Shown here: positions 12,701 to 22,592 of the stretch, in pieces
How the letters are laid out: each line of letters begins with the position of its first letter
How positions within the stretch are numbered: the stretch's first letter is position 1
Assembly: GCF_037975245.1 (NCBI RefSeq)
Contig: NC_092565.1
Location: 13,295,499 to 13,359,498, forward strand
Length of the DNA stretch: 64,000 bases
Origin: Apostichopus japonicus
Lineage: Eukaryota > Echinodermata > Holothuroidea > Aspidochirotida > Stichopodidae
Direction: 5' to 3'
The notes under the pieces: generated by a model
Told to the model about the DNA's origin: nothing
Database searches by the model: none
The model's input: the letters and a program-made list of their open reading frames with translations, nothing else
Made by a program: the position numbers and the translations under genes

Positions 12701-15700
12701 ACCAATATCTTCCATCCATTTAATAACTTCTACAGTACTTCTCACATACGCCTCTACCCCCACCCCCCCCCCCCACACACATGTACCATTCCCGTTTGTA
12801 TTAGCTTTTCAAACCATTCTAAATTAGAGACAAGAGGTTTAGATTCTCACCCTAATCATAAGCACTGTCCTCCCACACCAGTATCTTCCATCCATTAATA
12901 ACTTCTACAGTACTTCTCACATATGCCTCTACTACCACCCCCCCCCCCCCCCCACACACACACATATACCATTCCCGTTTGCATTAGCTTTTCAAACCAT
13001 TCTAAATTAGAGACAAGAGGTTTAGATTCTCACCCTAATCATAAGCACTGTCCTCCCACACCAATATCTTCCATCCATTTAATAACTTCTACAGTACTTC
13101 TCACACACGTCTCTACCCCCACGCCCCCCCCCCCCCACACACACATGTACCATTCACGTTTGCATTAGCTTTTCAAACCATTCTAAATTAGAGACAAAGA
13201 GTTTTAGATTCTCACCCTAATCATAAGCACTGTCCTCCTAATCTCCCTAACCCCATCATAGACCATCCTGGAAGCATCGATGAACTCGTTGTCGTCTGGG
13301 TCTCGAGGTGGTTCCATTGTGAGAGCCTGGATGGCAACATCCACCATCCCAGAAAAGTTTGGGATAACTGTACAAGAGGGTAAACATCATAAATCTCTTT
13401 AATATAATTGACAGTAATTGTTTTTTTTCCTTCTCTCTCACAGTCTCTGAAATGCTACTTTTTCAGATATTTGTCATCTTTTAATGAATTAACTACATAC
13501 ATGAGAATAGATATCAGGGTTCCTATATATTAGCAATTTTCGACCTGTCATCAAAACTCAAACTAAGTTTACCTATGACCAATTGTCTGAAGAATTTTGG
13601 GCAAATAATGAAGCATTGTTAACAAACAGGATATAGTGTACAAAGTAGCTATTCATGTCATTGTTCTCACAACAAAAGTTGGTTGGGTTCCTACTAAATG
13701 TAGACATTACAAGGGCACAAGGATGTGTTACCAACCATCCAAATACCACTCTGAAAATCATTAAAACGTTTAAATTGCGACCATTATGAACTAAAGGGGC
13801 ATATAACAGAATACCAATCGAAAGGTTTCAATCAAGCACAACAATAAAACTATGAGTAACGCTTCTTAGAATGGTGAGGTTATATTGAGGTCAAATTTGT
13901 AAACTGTTTTAATGGAATATGAACAACCTTTCTGTGATATGTAAGATACCTATGCACTAAATCTCCTATAGAAATATTCTAGTGGCTTGAATTCATTGTC
14001 TATCAAAAATTAGTGGAAATTTTCTAAACGTTCAGATCGAAACACAAAACCTTCTAGCATTCTGTATCATGGCGATAGAAATTCTTTCAAATTTGGTGAA
14101 ATTTTTATGACTGAATTTGGTCGATAATTGAGTTAGTAATATATCATCGCAGCATTTGAGCTGACATGTTTCTTGTTTATCTTCATTTCTTCTTTTTGTG
14201 TAAATCAATTATCCACTTTGGAAAAGTATATTCTTACAAACAAGTAACATATATCCGAGGAATTCTCCATGTAGACAACATTGAAAAACTTGGTACACAT
14301 TGCAAATGTATTACATGGACAATTCAACAACAACAACATTGTAATAGGAAACAAATTAAAAGGCTCTCGAAGGAACTTTGCCATGACGACATCACAGACC
14401 AATTACTATGATCAACTTCCAAAAGTAAAGAATGGGGGATATCTGGTGAAAATAGTTTACTTTCAAACGACCAGCTCCAGAATCAGAAACCCGATATTGA
14501 AAGTTTTTGACAATATTTGACAAATATTGACAATATTGAGGGTTTGAACTAACTTTACAGTGTTTCCTCTTACCTAAACAAAAGTCTCACTTTGTCTGCC
14601 AAGGAATATTCTTACTAAAGTCCATCACAAAGTCCTATGAGTAATTTTATGAACATTTTGATAGATAGTTTTTGGCAGTCAAGGATACTTAGTCCAATCA
14701 GGACAGGAGTGAGGAGAGGGCCTTGGGGTGGTAGGTGCCATTGTCGGTGTTTATCATTGCGGCTCTTACGAAAATAAATGTATACATCAAGAAATTGTAG
14801 AAATATGAGACCTTGTTCTTTTAAGATCAGTACGGCATCACTGACTTTGTCGGTGTATAGTCCAGGCTCATAGTTTAACATTTCGGCATCGACCACGGCA
14901 CAGATGCGGGCGGAGCGTCCCTGGATGTTAGCTGCCGTACGGTCCAAGGATTCTGGATTCTGAGTCTGCAGAGCCATTACACACTGGTTTACGTCTTCCA
15001 ATATGTGACCCTCTGTATAAGAAAACGAGAGAGAAGGAAAGGTTTCAGAGTGGAGAGAGGGAGAGAGTAGGATTCTTTGGATGACATTACGGTAGTAATC
15101 TGATCTCTATGGTATTTTCTATCATGTGTAAAAGTAAGTTGGCCTGACGTTTCGATCCTAGCAGGATCTTCTTCAAAGGCTAAATGACAAGTAACAGTAA
15201 CAGAAGGGACAAAAGCATGCACAGAATACACATAGGTTAATGAGCAATAAGCAGTTTCCTAACAGGTTTTATTTTATTTATTTTGTATTTTCTATAGGAC
15301 ATCACAATGTTGACGAGCGTCATCCATTAACAGACGAGCGTGGAGAGAATCGGAATGTTTACATTGTAAAGTTTGGATGATAACAGCAGCGAACAAAGAT
15401 AAATCGGTTGTCACCCAGTCCAGAGGAATAAATATATTTACATACTTGAGTTATTGAAATCATAATATAAAAATATTTCAATTCTAAGAAATATCAGGTA
15501 GCATAAAGCATCATAAAACAAGTTGAACAAAAAATTGCAAAACCTTTCCAATAAAGTTTACAGCTTACCTGACACTGCCAGGAAATCATCGATGGTTGTG
15601 ATGTCATCGACTGCTTCGGTGAGCAGCTTGACCGTTGCCTCCCATTGGTCCTTGAAGACGTCCATGTTGTCGAGCGCAGCCTTACTGCGGGGCCGAGCGG

Positions 15701-18700
15701 CCAGCGTTCTGGCTGCATTTATCACCTGTAGTGAAAGTGAAAAGTGAAGCATTTTCACATTTGTAAATAAAATGTCTCTCCTTAATAAAGAGTGGCATAA
15801 AACCGAATGGTCAGAATAGAATTCTGCAGAAGGATACACATTTTCTCCATTATTTCTACAATAGTTTTATAATCCAAATAGATTTCTGATTCTTCAGTGG
15901 TACTCCTACAACCTTAGTGGTATCTTGAAAATATATCTTGAAAATATTAGAAGAATGATGTACAATAATGACACGAACATTAATAACATTACAAGAAAAC
16001 AAACGATAACATTAACACTGGGGAATAGTGGTCTTACCTGAGGGCAAAGAGTATCTATCTGAGCAGCCGCCATCCTCACCATCTTAACTCCTTCTTCATC
16101 ACTAGACATGGAACATGCCAGGTTAGCAACCTGTGAAGGACACCAAACCAAATGCAAATATTGATAAATAATAACAACATATGCTTCACCTAAATGCTAG
16201 TTTTGGTTTAGACTGTTAAGCATACCAACAAATCGAACCAATACATATCTATAAAATATGCTTTGCCTAAATCCTAGATAAGGTTTACAACCCAGGGATA
16301 GCAGTCAGCTAACAATAATGTACAAATTTACTTTGTACCAAATTTGCAATGACTACATTTACATAGAACATATGCTTCAACCTGGTAATCGATACAATTG
16401 ACGGCTCATGTGTACTGGAAAGGCACAGGGATGGGGAAGGGGGGGGGGAGGAATTAAAATCAAGAATATTTGGCTCACCTCAATAAGTTTATTGGCATGT
16501 TCCTGGAATATTTTAGCATACTCCTCCACTTCTCTCTCGTTGCCACTCTTGGCGGCTTCAATCAAAATCAGAATTGGAACATTGGTCTCCAAGAACGAAT
16601 CTGACACGTGGTCCACGACAGCTTTGCGAAGCTAAGAAAAAACAGATGAGCCGCGAATGCATTTGGTGACAGTTTGCCAAGTAACACTCTAAACTGAAAA
16701 AAGACACCTTATCCCACTAATGGTGTACTAAAGGGTGTATGATGTGAAACGTCTTCAGAAGAAGAGCTAGTTTTGTTTGAAAGCTCTAACAGAAGACCGA
16801 CACTTTCTTGGACTATCGATATATCTTAAAGCTGCTACATGCTGCACAATTTAAAGCATTACAGACGGAGACTATTTCGAATCAAGGTTTGACAAACATT
16901 TTGCAAACAGAAAGTTCAGACATGACATTACAAACTTGGGAATCAAACCCTGAATCATAATTTCAGGATCTTTGACGGTCACTCTAACATCCACTCCAAC
17001 ACCCAGTGTTATATTCACTTTAGCAGTCACTTTAACTACAGCAGCAACTCTCAAATCTCTCAAACATCCATTCTTAAAAAGCCACTGACAACCACCCCAA
17101 TAGCTCCTCTAACTGCCCCTCTAAAAATCACTTTAACAGCTATACAAACAGCCGTCCTAACAGCCACAGTTACAACTCATATGTCTTACCTGTCTTCGCA
17201 AGTCTTTGGTTTTCTTGTACATTTTATCAATTGCATCGTCCAGTGGATCACTCCTTTCCTTGCCAGCATGGGCCTGAAAACAATCAACACATAACATCAA
17301 GGTAAATATTGTTTCGTCAATTGAGCAAGTTTCAAAATAATTTTTCCAAAGGCATCCCATTGATTCGAAGGGGTAGTAACGGCGAGCCATATTCATGTTC
17401 TTCATATGCTTCACATGCTCACAAACTACATGATATCTTCTTGGTTGGATTGTAAATTCTGCTCCGGAGAGGAGACTGTTCCTTACCTAAGAACCATATC
17501 CACTGATTTTACATCATTTACTTTTTCCTTTGAGCTTTTGCACTTGGATGAGCTCTTTCTCATCTGTTTAACAATTTTCTATCTAATTATACTTTAACTT
17601 CCATCAACTCAGTATTTGCAAATGGTGACACAAATAACCTTACTTAATAATGTACTGCAGCTGTTCTGCACAAAGTTATACAGGAAGAATTTTAAAAAAA
17701 GAGGAGAAAAATCAAAACAAGATAAATATTTCTTTTGTTGCAACTGTAGAATCTTTATCAACAGCTACATGCTATTAACAGTCATGTAATGGGGCCTCTA
17801 AACACACATCCCCTCTCCTCCCCCATGACAAAATCCCTCCAAGGCCAATAGACATCTCTGAAACTTTCCATAAAGCAATACAAACTTTCTATTTAAAAGA
17901 TTAGTCCAGAGGTTTCAATCTTTACTACAAATAACTCCAAAAAATGCAAGACAACACTTCATCAAAGCATCCTGACATTACAAAGTAACCTCAACAGTCA
18001 ACCCCCACCCCCTCATAAATGTTTAGTAATACAAACATGACTTATTTACATATTTATTTATTGTTACAATGCTATTTTCTCTCAACCAGTTAGTCAGATA
18101 TGCATATATATGCTTGTAGTGATGTTTTGCATATTTTTCTTTTATCTATCATTTGTATGACAAACCTCTGGACTAGTCTTAAAATAAGAGGGGGGAGAGG
18201 CAGGGCATAATGGTGCCTTAGGGTGCACTAGAGAGTGTTGATCTAGCTTTATCATTAACTGTAATACTATTCTCACGATCACAGTCCTGAATACCTACAC
18301 AGTTCATGTATTCCGATAACAGATCTTGTAACGCCTGTCTGACGGCGTTACATTCCGCCACAATCTTCTCCCTGCGGTTATCTCTCGTGCAGGACGAGTC
18401 CGCCATGATAGCGGCACCACTGATGATGCTTTCCAATCTCTCCTCCAGGGACGGACGAGTCCGAACCTCGTTGTACTCCAATGGATTCATCATCACGCTT
18501 CTCTGCGGTACCGATCAATAATAAAAAAGAAAAACAATTTGCAAATTAACATTTGGTCTTTGGTATTTTTTGATACTGTTATTATTATTTTTGAAAGATT
18601 ATGCAGAACAAATTTCATCTTTACTAAGGATGACTTAAGGGATATAAATAACAACGCATCTCACTTTTCTTGCCAGTAAATTCTTTGAAAAAAAAAGTTT

Positions 18701-21700
18701 GTCATTTTTCTGGATTTGCTTACAACTGACAATGTTACATGATTATCTTAACATGAACAATCTCTTCTGTTCACTATAAAAAATTGTTTTTTATATCATT
18801 ACAGGACTTCTCCCTCTTGTTTTTTGTTTAAATTTTAAAGTTTCTCCATTTCTGAATCAAAGTTTGAGAATATCAAGCAGCATACATGTAATGTTTCTAT
18901 ATGAAATTTAATGCAAAAAAGTTTTAGTCTGATATGCTATATACCAAACAATAACTATCACTAGACATCAGGTCACATGCAAGACTTCATACTTTTTTAT
19001 TCATTTCCTTTTCGCTATTTCTCAATATTTTTCCGAATTATTTTGTGTATTGATCAGTTGTTATGTGTCAGACAGATATGAAATACTTGTAATTTCACTC
19101 ATATGGAATCTATCGGCACGTCCTTCATCCTGATATATCTATTGTTTTCAAATACTCAAAGTAGTGATCTCGCATATCATTTCATCCTACAACGAGATAT
19201 TTGAGCCAGTCACTCATTAATGAGACACATTTTGAAAATATAGAATTTCTAAAAATTCCACAAGGACTGTGCTGTAACCGGTAAACAAGAATTTCGATCA
19301 CTTACGTCAAATCCGTCGAGTGCTGCTATCAATTCTCCAGCGCCCTCAATATTCATATCTGGCTGAGAGGCACCGGTTGCCTGGGTTACGTTGGAGATTG
19401 TATTCATGGCATCTTCCATCTGCTGGAAGACAAAGTCTCGATTCTCCCGAGCTGCGGGAACGTCTGGATGGCGTAGGTAGGCCTGGGAAGGGATGAATTA
19501 CTAATTAGCTAACGCCTTCATGTGTGAGACACGGATCATTGATATGTTTTACTGTACTTTTTAAGGTAACAAACAGAGGGACTCTTGAGACTAATGTGCT
19601 ATGAGGGAGATTGAATTTAAATCACATCAATTTTTTGACAGTGACACTGTAAAGGAGTATCATTCAGAATATCAAAAAAAGATGAATTGTTTGACGATTA
19701 CAAAAATGGAAAGGTAACAAAAAAACTGCCAAGTTACAGATAGTTTCATCAATATAAAGTGATATGAACATTGTCCCTTAGCTTTTTTCCAACACAAATA
19801 GTCAAATTAACTCCATTATGCTAATATTCTCAGGCTACTGTTGTGAAGGTTCCAAATAAACCTTTCCAAAAATAAACCTTCCAAAGAAAGAAGTTTCCAA
19901 ATAAACTGGTTATCCTGTGACATGTTTGGTTGTTGCTTAACTATTTAAGCTTGACCAGGAGAGCAACAAAGATATCTGACTGTTTGGTATATACAGCATT
20001 TAGGAAATTCATTTGAATTATATGTTCAAAAGTAGCACAAAGATGAAAAGTATTATTGAAGATTGTCATTCAATGACATGTCACATGGGACCAAACACTA
20101 ATAATACCTAATGGAAATTATTCCAAATACCTGCTGTAGAGGATGACTCTCTCTCTCCTCACTGTGCATTGAGAACCAAAGGTCATTGGCAAAACCGTAT
20201 AAAGCTTTTAGGTCATAAACTTGGCTGTTAAATTAGAAAATATTAGTCATTTCTTAGAACCACTAAGAACATTTACAAGAAACAGTAACTATGATCCTAG
20301 TAGACTCTTATACTTCTCGCATTCCCCCTCCCCATCCTCCTTCCCACCTAGCTTACTTACCTTTGAAGATGTGAAGAGCATAGCACTGTGTTTACGAAGA
20401 TCTGCTCTAGCGGCTGCCATTTCATCACGTCTTCTGGGGTCTTTCAAATCCTGAGAAATGGAAAAAACACAGAAAATCCATGAAAAATGACAATGGAGGG
20501 AACTCCTTTCTATGGTTTTTACAACTATCAAAAAATATGTCACAACAGAAAGGGTTAATTCACACTGCCTTGTGTCGAGGCAGTGTGTAGCCAACTTTGG
20601 ACTAAACTTACATTTTGTCTTCTACCAGAGAGTTCATTGAACTCCATCATGTTCCTTCCAAAAGCCTTGAAGTTGCCGACAAGTTCGTGCTGGTCCCTGG
20701 ACTGCTTGATCCTCTCCAAGTCATCTTCAACCTGCAGGAAAGAAAATAGTAAGGATAAATAGCAGAAGCACATCAATGGGTTTCAAACAGTGATACAGTG
20801 TGTTAGTGTATTAAGCTAAATGCCTCAATGTTCAGCAGTAGATGGGGAACAGCCCAGCCACCAGGCAAGTTCCCACTTTTCTCTTGCCAAGAGGGAATAG
20901 GGGTTTTTTGGAGGGTATATTCATAAGTTCAGCAGTAGATTGGGAACAGCCCAGCCACCAGGCAAGTTCCCACTTTAATAACCTTACAAAACATTTTCAT
21001 AATCAAACGGTTAACTCTACCCGTTACTCACATCCATCAAAGTCCTCAGGAGGAGATGTACGTCCACCATGTCAGCTAGAATCAGGAGCCTCGTAACTGC
21101 CGACAAAAGTGCCCGGGCCGCCCTCACCATGGCCCCACGCTTCATGGATGAGCAAGGGTCGTCTGCAAATTCTGATGAGGCTTCTCTCATCTCTTCACCT
21201 ACGACACGGAGACAAATAGCAAAACAGAAGAAACTGTAATTTCTCCACACACTGAAGTGAATCATTTTCTGTTAACTACTGTTGTACGGTATGTAAGATG
21301 TTGACAACTAACTTCCAAGGAAGCAGACTTCTTTTTGCATCAGTGTCAAACAACACTTCCAGTTTTCATCTTTCTTCATGTGAAATCTTACTTACCCTTT
21401 AAATATGAGAAGATCATCAATTATAGTGGCTTGACTAGCTACACAGACTTAGATGCCAGCAGCTAGCAAGCACTAAAGAGCAGCGAGACTTTAAAAACTT
21501 AAGACAATTTTGGTTTTCAAATGCTTTAAAAAGTTGGTTTTCCAATTTAATCCTTGGGTACCATGTCGTTTTTTAATCAAACCCTGAATCCATTCTGAAG
21601 CATATTTGCTTCAATGGGGTATTTATCAATTTATCTCTGGTTAAAAACTAGTACTGACCAGTTTGCTTGACTTCATCAACAGCTTTGAGAAGTTCTGCCT

Positions 21701-22592
21701 TTATCTCCGGAATCTCTGGTGCAATCTCCTCCCCCTTTTCAACAAACTTCTCGGTCGCTTTGATGACGGCTGCTACTAGCACGTGGGCTTTCTTGGACCG
21801 ACCTTTCTTCATGTTAGACGTGCGAGTGTTGACGAGGGTGGTGACCTTTGTTGGAAGGGAAGACGATAAACCTTTGACACGTTTTAATCAACCACCAAAT
21901 TAAAACAAAAGGATGGAAGACAATAACTTCTACTCATGTACACATTCCAGGATCAATGTTATCTCATGAAGTTAATTTCTAAGCATTGTGTGAGAATGTC
22001 ACATTTTACCGTTGAAATTCACCGGAATAATTGTCAGAAAGTCAATTATATTCAAATTCCAATATAGCATTTTATTGTCTGCCTAAAACCATTTGACCTT
22101 ATTGAGGTATTATATTCTCTTTATCTTCACAATCCTTGTTGTCTGCAAAAAATTGAAGGGCAAAAACCACAAATACCCTCTTACTGTGTACTTTTAGCAA
22201 TCATTAATATTGCAAGGAGATAACATGCCTGGAATATAGAAACAAATGTGTGTAAGTATGGAGCTATTTTAATGCCATCAGGTACACAGTCCACTGTGAG
22301 ACATATACCACCATGTAGAGACATATCATTATTTTCCTAAATCCTACCATTGGGATAATATTACGGGAAACATTCATTACAAACACAACAAAGATTCCTA
22401 CTTCTTATATCACACATGCTCTGCAGATCTGTCTGCCACAACAGTGAGGACATTTAGGTTAACAACAGACAATACCTGCGTAACCAAGGGCTCTAATGTC
22501 TTCTCTACAGAGAAGGTCCTTATCTCCAGATTCTTTGGGTCCCATTGTAAGGTTAATGTCCCTGTTGGAGTAACAGTGGCAGTAGTTGCCAT
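6566..22592 (-). CDS. CTNNA: Alpha-catenin, complete gene, 20 coding exons
   Basis: Alpha-catenin binds beta-catenin (or plakoglobin) at cadherin junctions and couples the complex to F-actin; its middle region recruits vinculin under tension. Joining 20 minus-strand exons gives 907 codons plus stop, with every intron GT-AG and every phase closing; vertebrate alpha-E-catenin is about 906 residues. Residues of about 18-260 match the beta-catenin-binding and dimerisation (VH1) region, about 290-630 the vinculin-binding M region (VH2), about 635-660 an acidic Ser-rich linker, and about 665-907 the actin-binding (VH3) domain. Diagnostic blocks include LEPLVTQ, FADDPCSS, RPSLEERLESIISGAA, WDDSGNDIII and NPVQALSEF. 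The start ATG at 22592 has A at -3 and G at +4. I see no frameshift or internal stop. Invertebrates usually have one such gene, so I do not assign it to CTNNA1, 2 or 3. Confidence 0.97.
7420..7536 (-). CDS. CTNNA: Alpha-catenin coding exon 19
   Basis: Residues 816-854, phase 0 at both ends, from a CAG acceptor to a GTAAGT donor. It carries SLIQAAKNLM and TVKASYVASTKY from the actin-binding five-helix bundle. The last residues (KRKSGID) are less conserved. Confidence 0.96.
7899..8033 (-). CDS. CTNNA: Alpha-catenin coding exon 18
   Basis: Residues 771-815, phase 0 at both ends. It contains AYLQRIALYCHQLNI and SKVKAEIQ, a hallmark of the alpha-catenin actin-binding domain. The acceptor is TTGCAG and the donor is GTAGGG, weaker than most donors in this gene. 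Confidence 0.95.
8381..8815. repeat. Degenerate ~115-bp repeat with GAATTC palindromes
   Basis: Three to four imperfect copies begin near 8382, 8493 and 8615 and share ATAGAATTCTATGTTTCTGA-, TTCTGTTTCAGAATTCAATGG- and ACTAG-like blocks. Many half-palindromes (AGAATTCT, TTCTGTTTCAGAA) suggest an old hairpin-rich satellite. It lies in the intron between exons 18 and 17. Confidence 0.7.
8942..9047 (-). CDS. CTNNA: Alpha-catenin coding exon 17
   Basis: Completes codon 735 and encodes residues 736-770: GKGPLK, INAAKKIADAGSKLDKLAR and IADK. It belongs to the actin-binding domain. The acceptor is TTTTGCAG and the donor is GTGAGA. Confidence 0.95.
9832..10013 (-). CDS. CTNNA: Alpha-catenin coding exon 16
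   Basis: Residues 675-734 plus two bases of codon 735. It holds the most conserved block of the actin-binding domain, including KWDDSGNDIII and QMCMIMMEMTDFTR. Its acceptor (CATCAG) and first 20 bases belong to a tandem triplication described separately; this copy is the one that leads into the open exon. Confidence 0.96.
9994..10221. repeat. Triplication covering the exon 16 acceptor
   Basis: A unit starting GGTAGTTTTCTCATC recurs at 9994, 10070 and 10151 (spacing 76 and 81). Each copy holds the first 20 or so bases of exon 16, its CATCAG acceptor and about 55 bases of intron with TTTAATTTAA runs. Only the 9994 copy continues into the open exon; the third has an A-to-T change on the plus strand (CATCTTGG). 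Confidence 0.92.
10707..10759 (-). CDS. CTNNA: Alpha-catenin coding exon 15 (linker)
   Basis: A 53-base exon completing codon 657 and encoding residues 658-674 (SYHTEAEENLPEGVTSR). It aligns with the phosphorylatable linker between the M region and the actin-binding domain. The acceptor TTTAG and donor GTGAGT are good, and the phases match both neighbours. Confidence 0.88.
11634..11700 (-). CDS. CTNNA: Alpha-catenin coding exon 14 (acidic linker)
   Basis: A 67-base exon, residues 635-656 plus one base. It encodes an acidic, serine-containing stretch (PLDEIESDSEEYEQQ) matching the region that carries CK1/CK2-type phosphosites in vertebrate alpha-catenin. That these serines are phosphorylated here is inference. 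The acceptor is TTTGTAG and the donor is GTAAGC. Confidence 0.9.
12519..13238. repeat. ~180-bp tandem array covering the exon 13 donor
   Basis: Copies of CTCACCCTAATCATAAGCA start at 12670, 12846, 13029 and 13211, spacing 176, 183 and 182. The last is the real exon 13 end and donor; the others are followed by shared intron sequence with a poly-C/CA core. The poly-C length differs between copies. Confidence 0.93.
13216..13367 (-). CDS. CTNNA: Alpha-catenin coding exon 13
   Basis: Completes codon 584 and encodes residues 585-634, including DDNEFIDASRMVYDGVR and TVLMIR. It is the end of the M region. Its last 22 or so bases and donor (GTGAGA) are shared with the upstream-coordinate tandem array at 12519-13238. 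Confidence 0.95.
14812..15012 (-). CDS. CTNNA: Alpha-catenin coding exon 12
   Basis: Completes codon 517 and encodes residues 518-583 plus one base. Blocks include GHILEDVNQCVMALQ, LDRTAANIQGRSAR and NYEPGLYTDKV, from the M region. The donor is AAG|GTCTCA, a poor match at positions +3 to +5; the phase with exon 13 and the protein alignment support it. Confidence 0.92.
15141..15180 (-). ncRNA. Hammerhead-like motif, copy 1
   Basis: On the minus strand the segment reads TTGAAGA, then GATCC-TGCTA-GGATC (a perfect 5-bp stem), then GAAAC, GTC, with GCCT/AGGC able to close the outer helix. This order resembles a minimal hammerhead ribozyme core (CUGANGA, helix II, GAAA, cleavage triplet) of the type known in Penelope-like elements. 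The first core C is T here, so activity is doubtful. It sits in the intron between exons 12 and 11. Confidence 0.45.
15569..15725 (-). CDS. CTNNA: Alpha-catenin coding exon 11
   Basis: Residues 465-516 plus one base of 517. It encodes VINAARTLAARPRSK and AVDDITTIDDFLAVS, from the M region. The acceptor is CTACAG and the donor is GTAAGC. Confidence 0.96.
16038..16130 (-). CDS. CTNNA: Alpha-catenin coding exon 10
   Basis: Residues 434-464, phase 0 at both ends: VANLACSMSSDEEGVKMVRM and ALCPQ-like DTLCPQ. It is part of the M region. The acceptor is TCACAG and the donor is GTAAGA. Confidence 0.95.
16479..16631 (-). CDS. CTNNA: Alpha-catenin coding exon 9
   Basis: Residues 383-433, phase 0. It encodes DHVSDSFLETNVPILILIEA and EHANKLIE, a very conserved M-region helix pair. 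The acceptor TTTTTTCTTAG has a strong pyrimidine tract and the donor is GTGAGC. Confidence 0.96.
17190..17273 (-). CDS. CTNNA: Alpha-catenin coding exon 8
   Basis: An 84-base exon, residues 355-382, phase 0: AHAGKERSDPLDDAIDKM and KTKDLRRQ. The first four residues differ from vertebrates; the rest aligns well. The acceptor is TTTTCAG and the donor is GTAAGA. Confidence 0.94.
18299..18502 (-). CDS. CTNNA: Alpha-catenin coding exon 7 (vinculin-binding)
   Basis: Residues 287-354, phase 0. It contains RPSLEERLESIISGAA, MADSSCTRDNRRE and IVAECNAVRQALQDLLSEYM, nearly invariant in animals and covering the vinculin-binding helix. Two donors overlap (GTGTAG/GTAGGT); the one after codon TGT keeps frame with exon 8. 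Confidence 0.96.
19306..19482 (-). CDS. CTNNA: Alpha-catenin coding exon 6
   Basis: Residues 228-286, phase 0: AYLRHPDVPAARENRDFVF and ISNVTQATG, then GELIAALDGFD. It spans the end of the VH1 region and the join to the M region. The acceptor is TTCCCAG and the donor is GTAAGT. Confidence 0.94.
20361..20450 (-). CDS. CTNNA: Alpha-catenin coding exon 5
   Basis: A 90-base exon, residues 198-227, phase 0: DLKDPRRRDEMAAARADLRK and LFTSSK. It splices directly to AYLRHPDV of exon 6, matching the vertebrate order. The acceptor is TTTCTCAG and the donor is GTAAGT. Confidence 0.95.
20612..20731 (-). CDS. CTNNA: Alpha-catenin coding exon 4
   Basis: Residues 158-197, phase 0: VEDDLERIKQSRDQHELVGN and MMEFNELSGRRQN. 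It is in the dimerisation/beta-catenin-binding region and more divergent than its neighbours. The acceptor is CCTGCAG and the donor is GTAAGT. Confidence 0.93.
20831..20976. repeat. Pair of 49-bp direct repeats
   Basis: Copies at 20831-20879 and 20928-20976 start TTCAGCAGTAGAT and differ at about one position. They lie in the intron between alpha-catenin exons 4 and 3. No open frame or known motif explains them. Confidence 0.85.
21032..21198 (-). CDS. CTNNA: Alpha-catenin coding exon 3
   Basis: Completes codon 102 and encodes residues 103-157, including FADDPCSSMKRGAMVRAAR and LLSAVTRLLILADM, a signature of the beta-catenin-binding region. The acceptor is GTCGTAG and the donor is GTGAGT. Confidence 0.97.
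21659..21845 (-). CDS. CTNNA: Alpha-catenin coding exon 2
   Basis: Residues 40-101 plus one base: VTTLVNTRTSNMKKGRSKKA, HVLVAAV and AELLKAVDEVKQT. It carries the basic KKGRSKKAH segment found in all alpha-catenins. The acceptor is CAACAAAG and the donor is GTCAGT. Confidence 0.95.
22476..22592 (-). CDS. CTNNA: Alpha-catenin coding exon 1 (start codon)
   Basis: Residues 1-39, ending phase 0. It encodes LQWDPKNLEIRTFSVEKTLE and PLVTQ, matching the vertebrate N-terminus. The start context AACATGG is favourable. The transcribed exon probably begins at about 22638, after a pyrimidine-rich acceptor ending ATAG, which would leave about 46 bases of 5' UTR in it. Confidence 0.95.

Larger units (their letters stand above)
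6728..22475 (-). other. Alpha-catenin introns, overall content
   Basis: The 19 introns between coding exons run from about 160 to 1515 bases. Apart from the repeats listed separately I see no other gene in them. They contain a poly-C tract near 7840-7863, poly-C near 11247-11262, and the arrays at 8381-8815, 9994-10221 and 12519-13238. Short open frames overlapping the exons on either strand are shadows. Confidence 0.7.

Noticed and set aside
20133-20225. Exon-like segment on the minus strand between alpha-catenin exons 5 and 6 (acceptor AACAG, donor CAG|GTATTT)
   Set aside because: Including it shifts the frame or meets a stop, and exon 5 joins directly to exon 6 in the family order (SSK to AYLRHPDV). 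At most a rare alternative exon.
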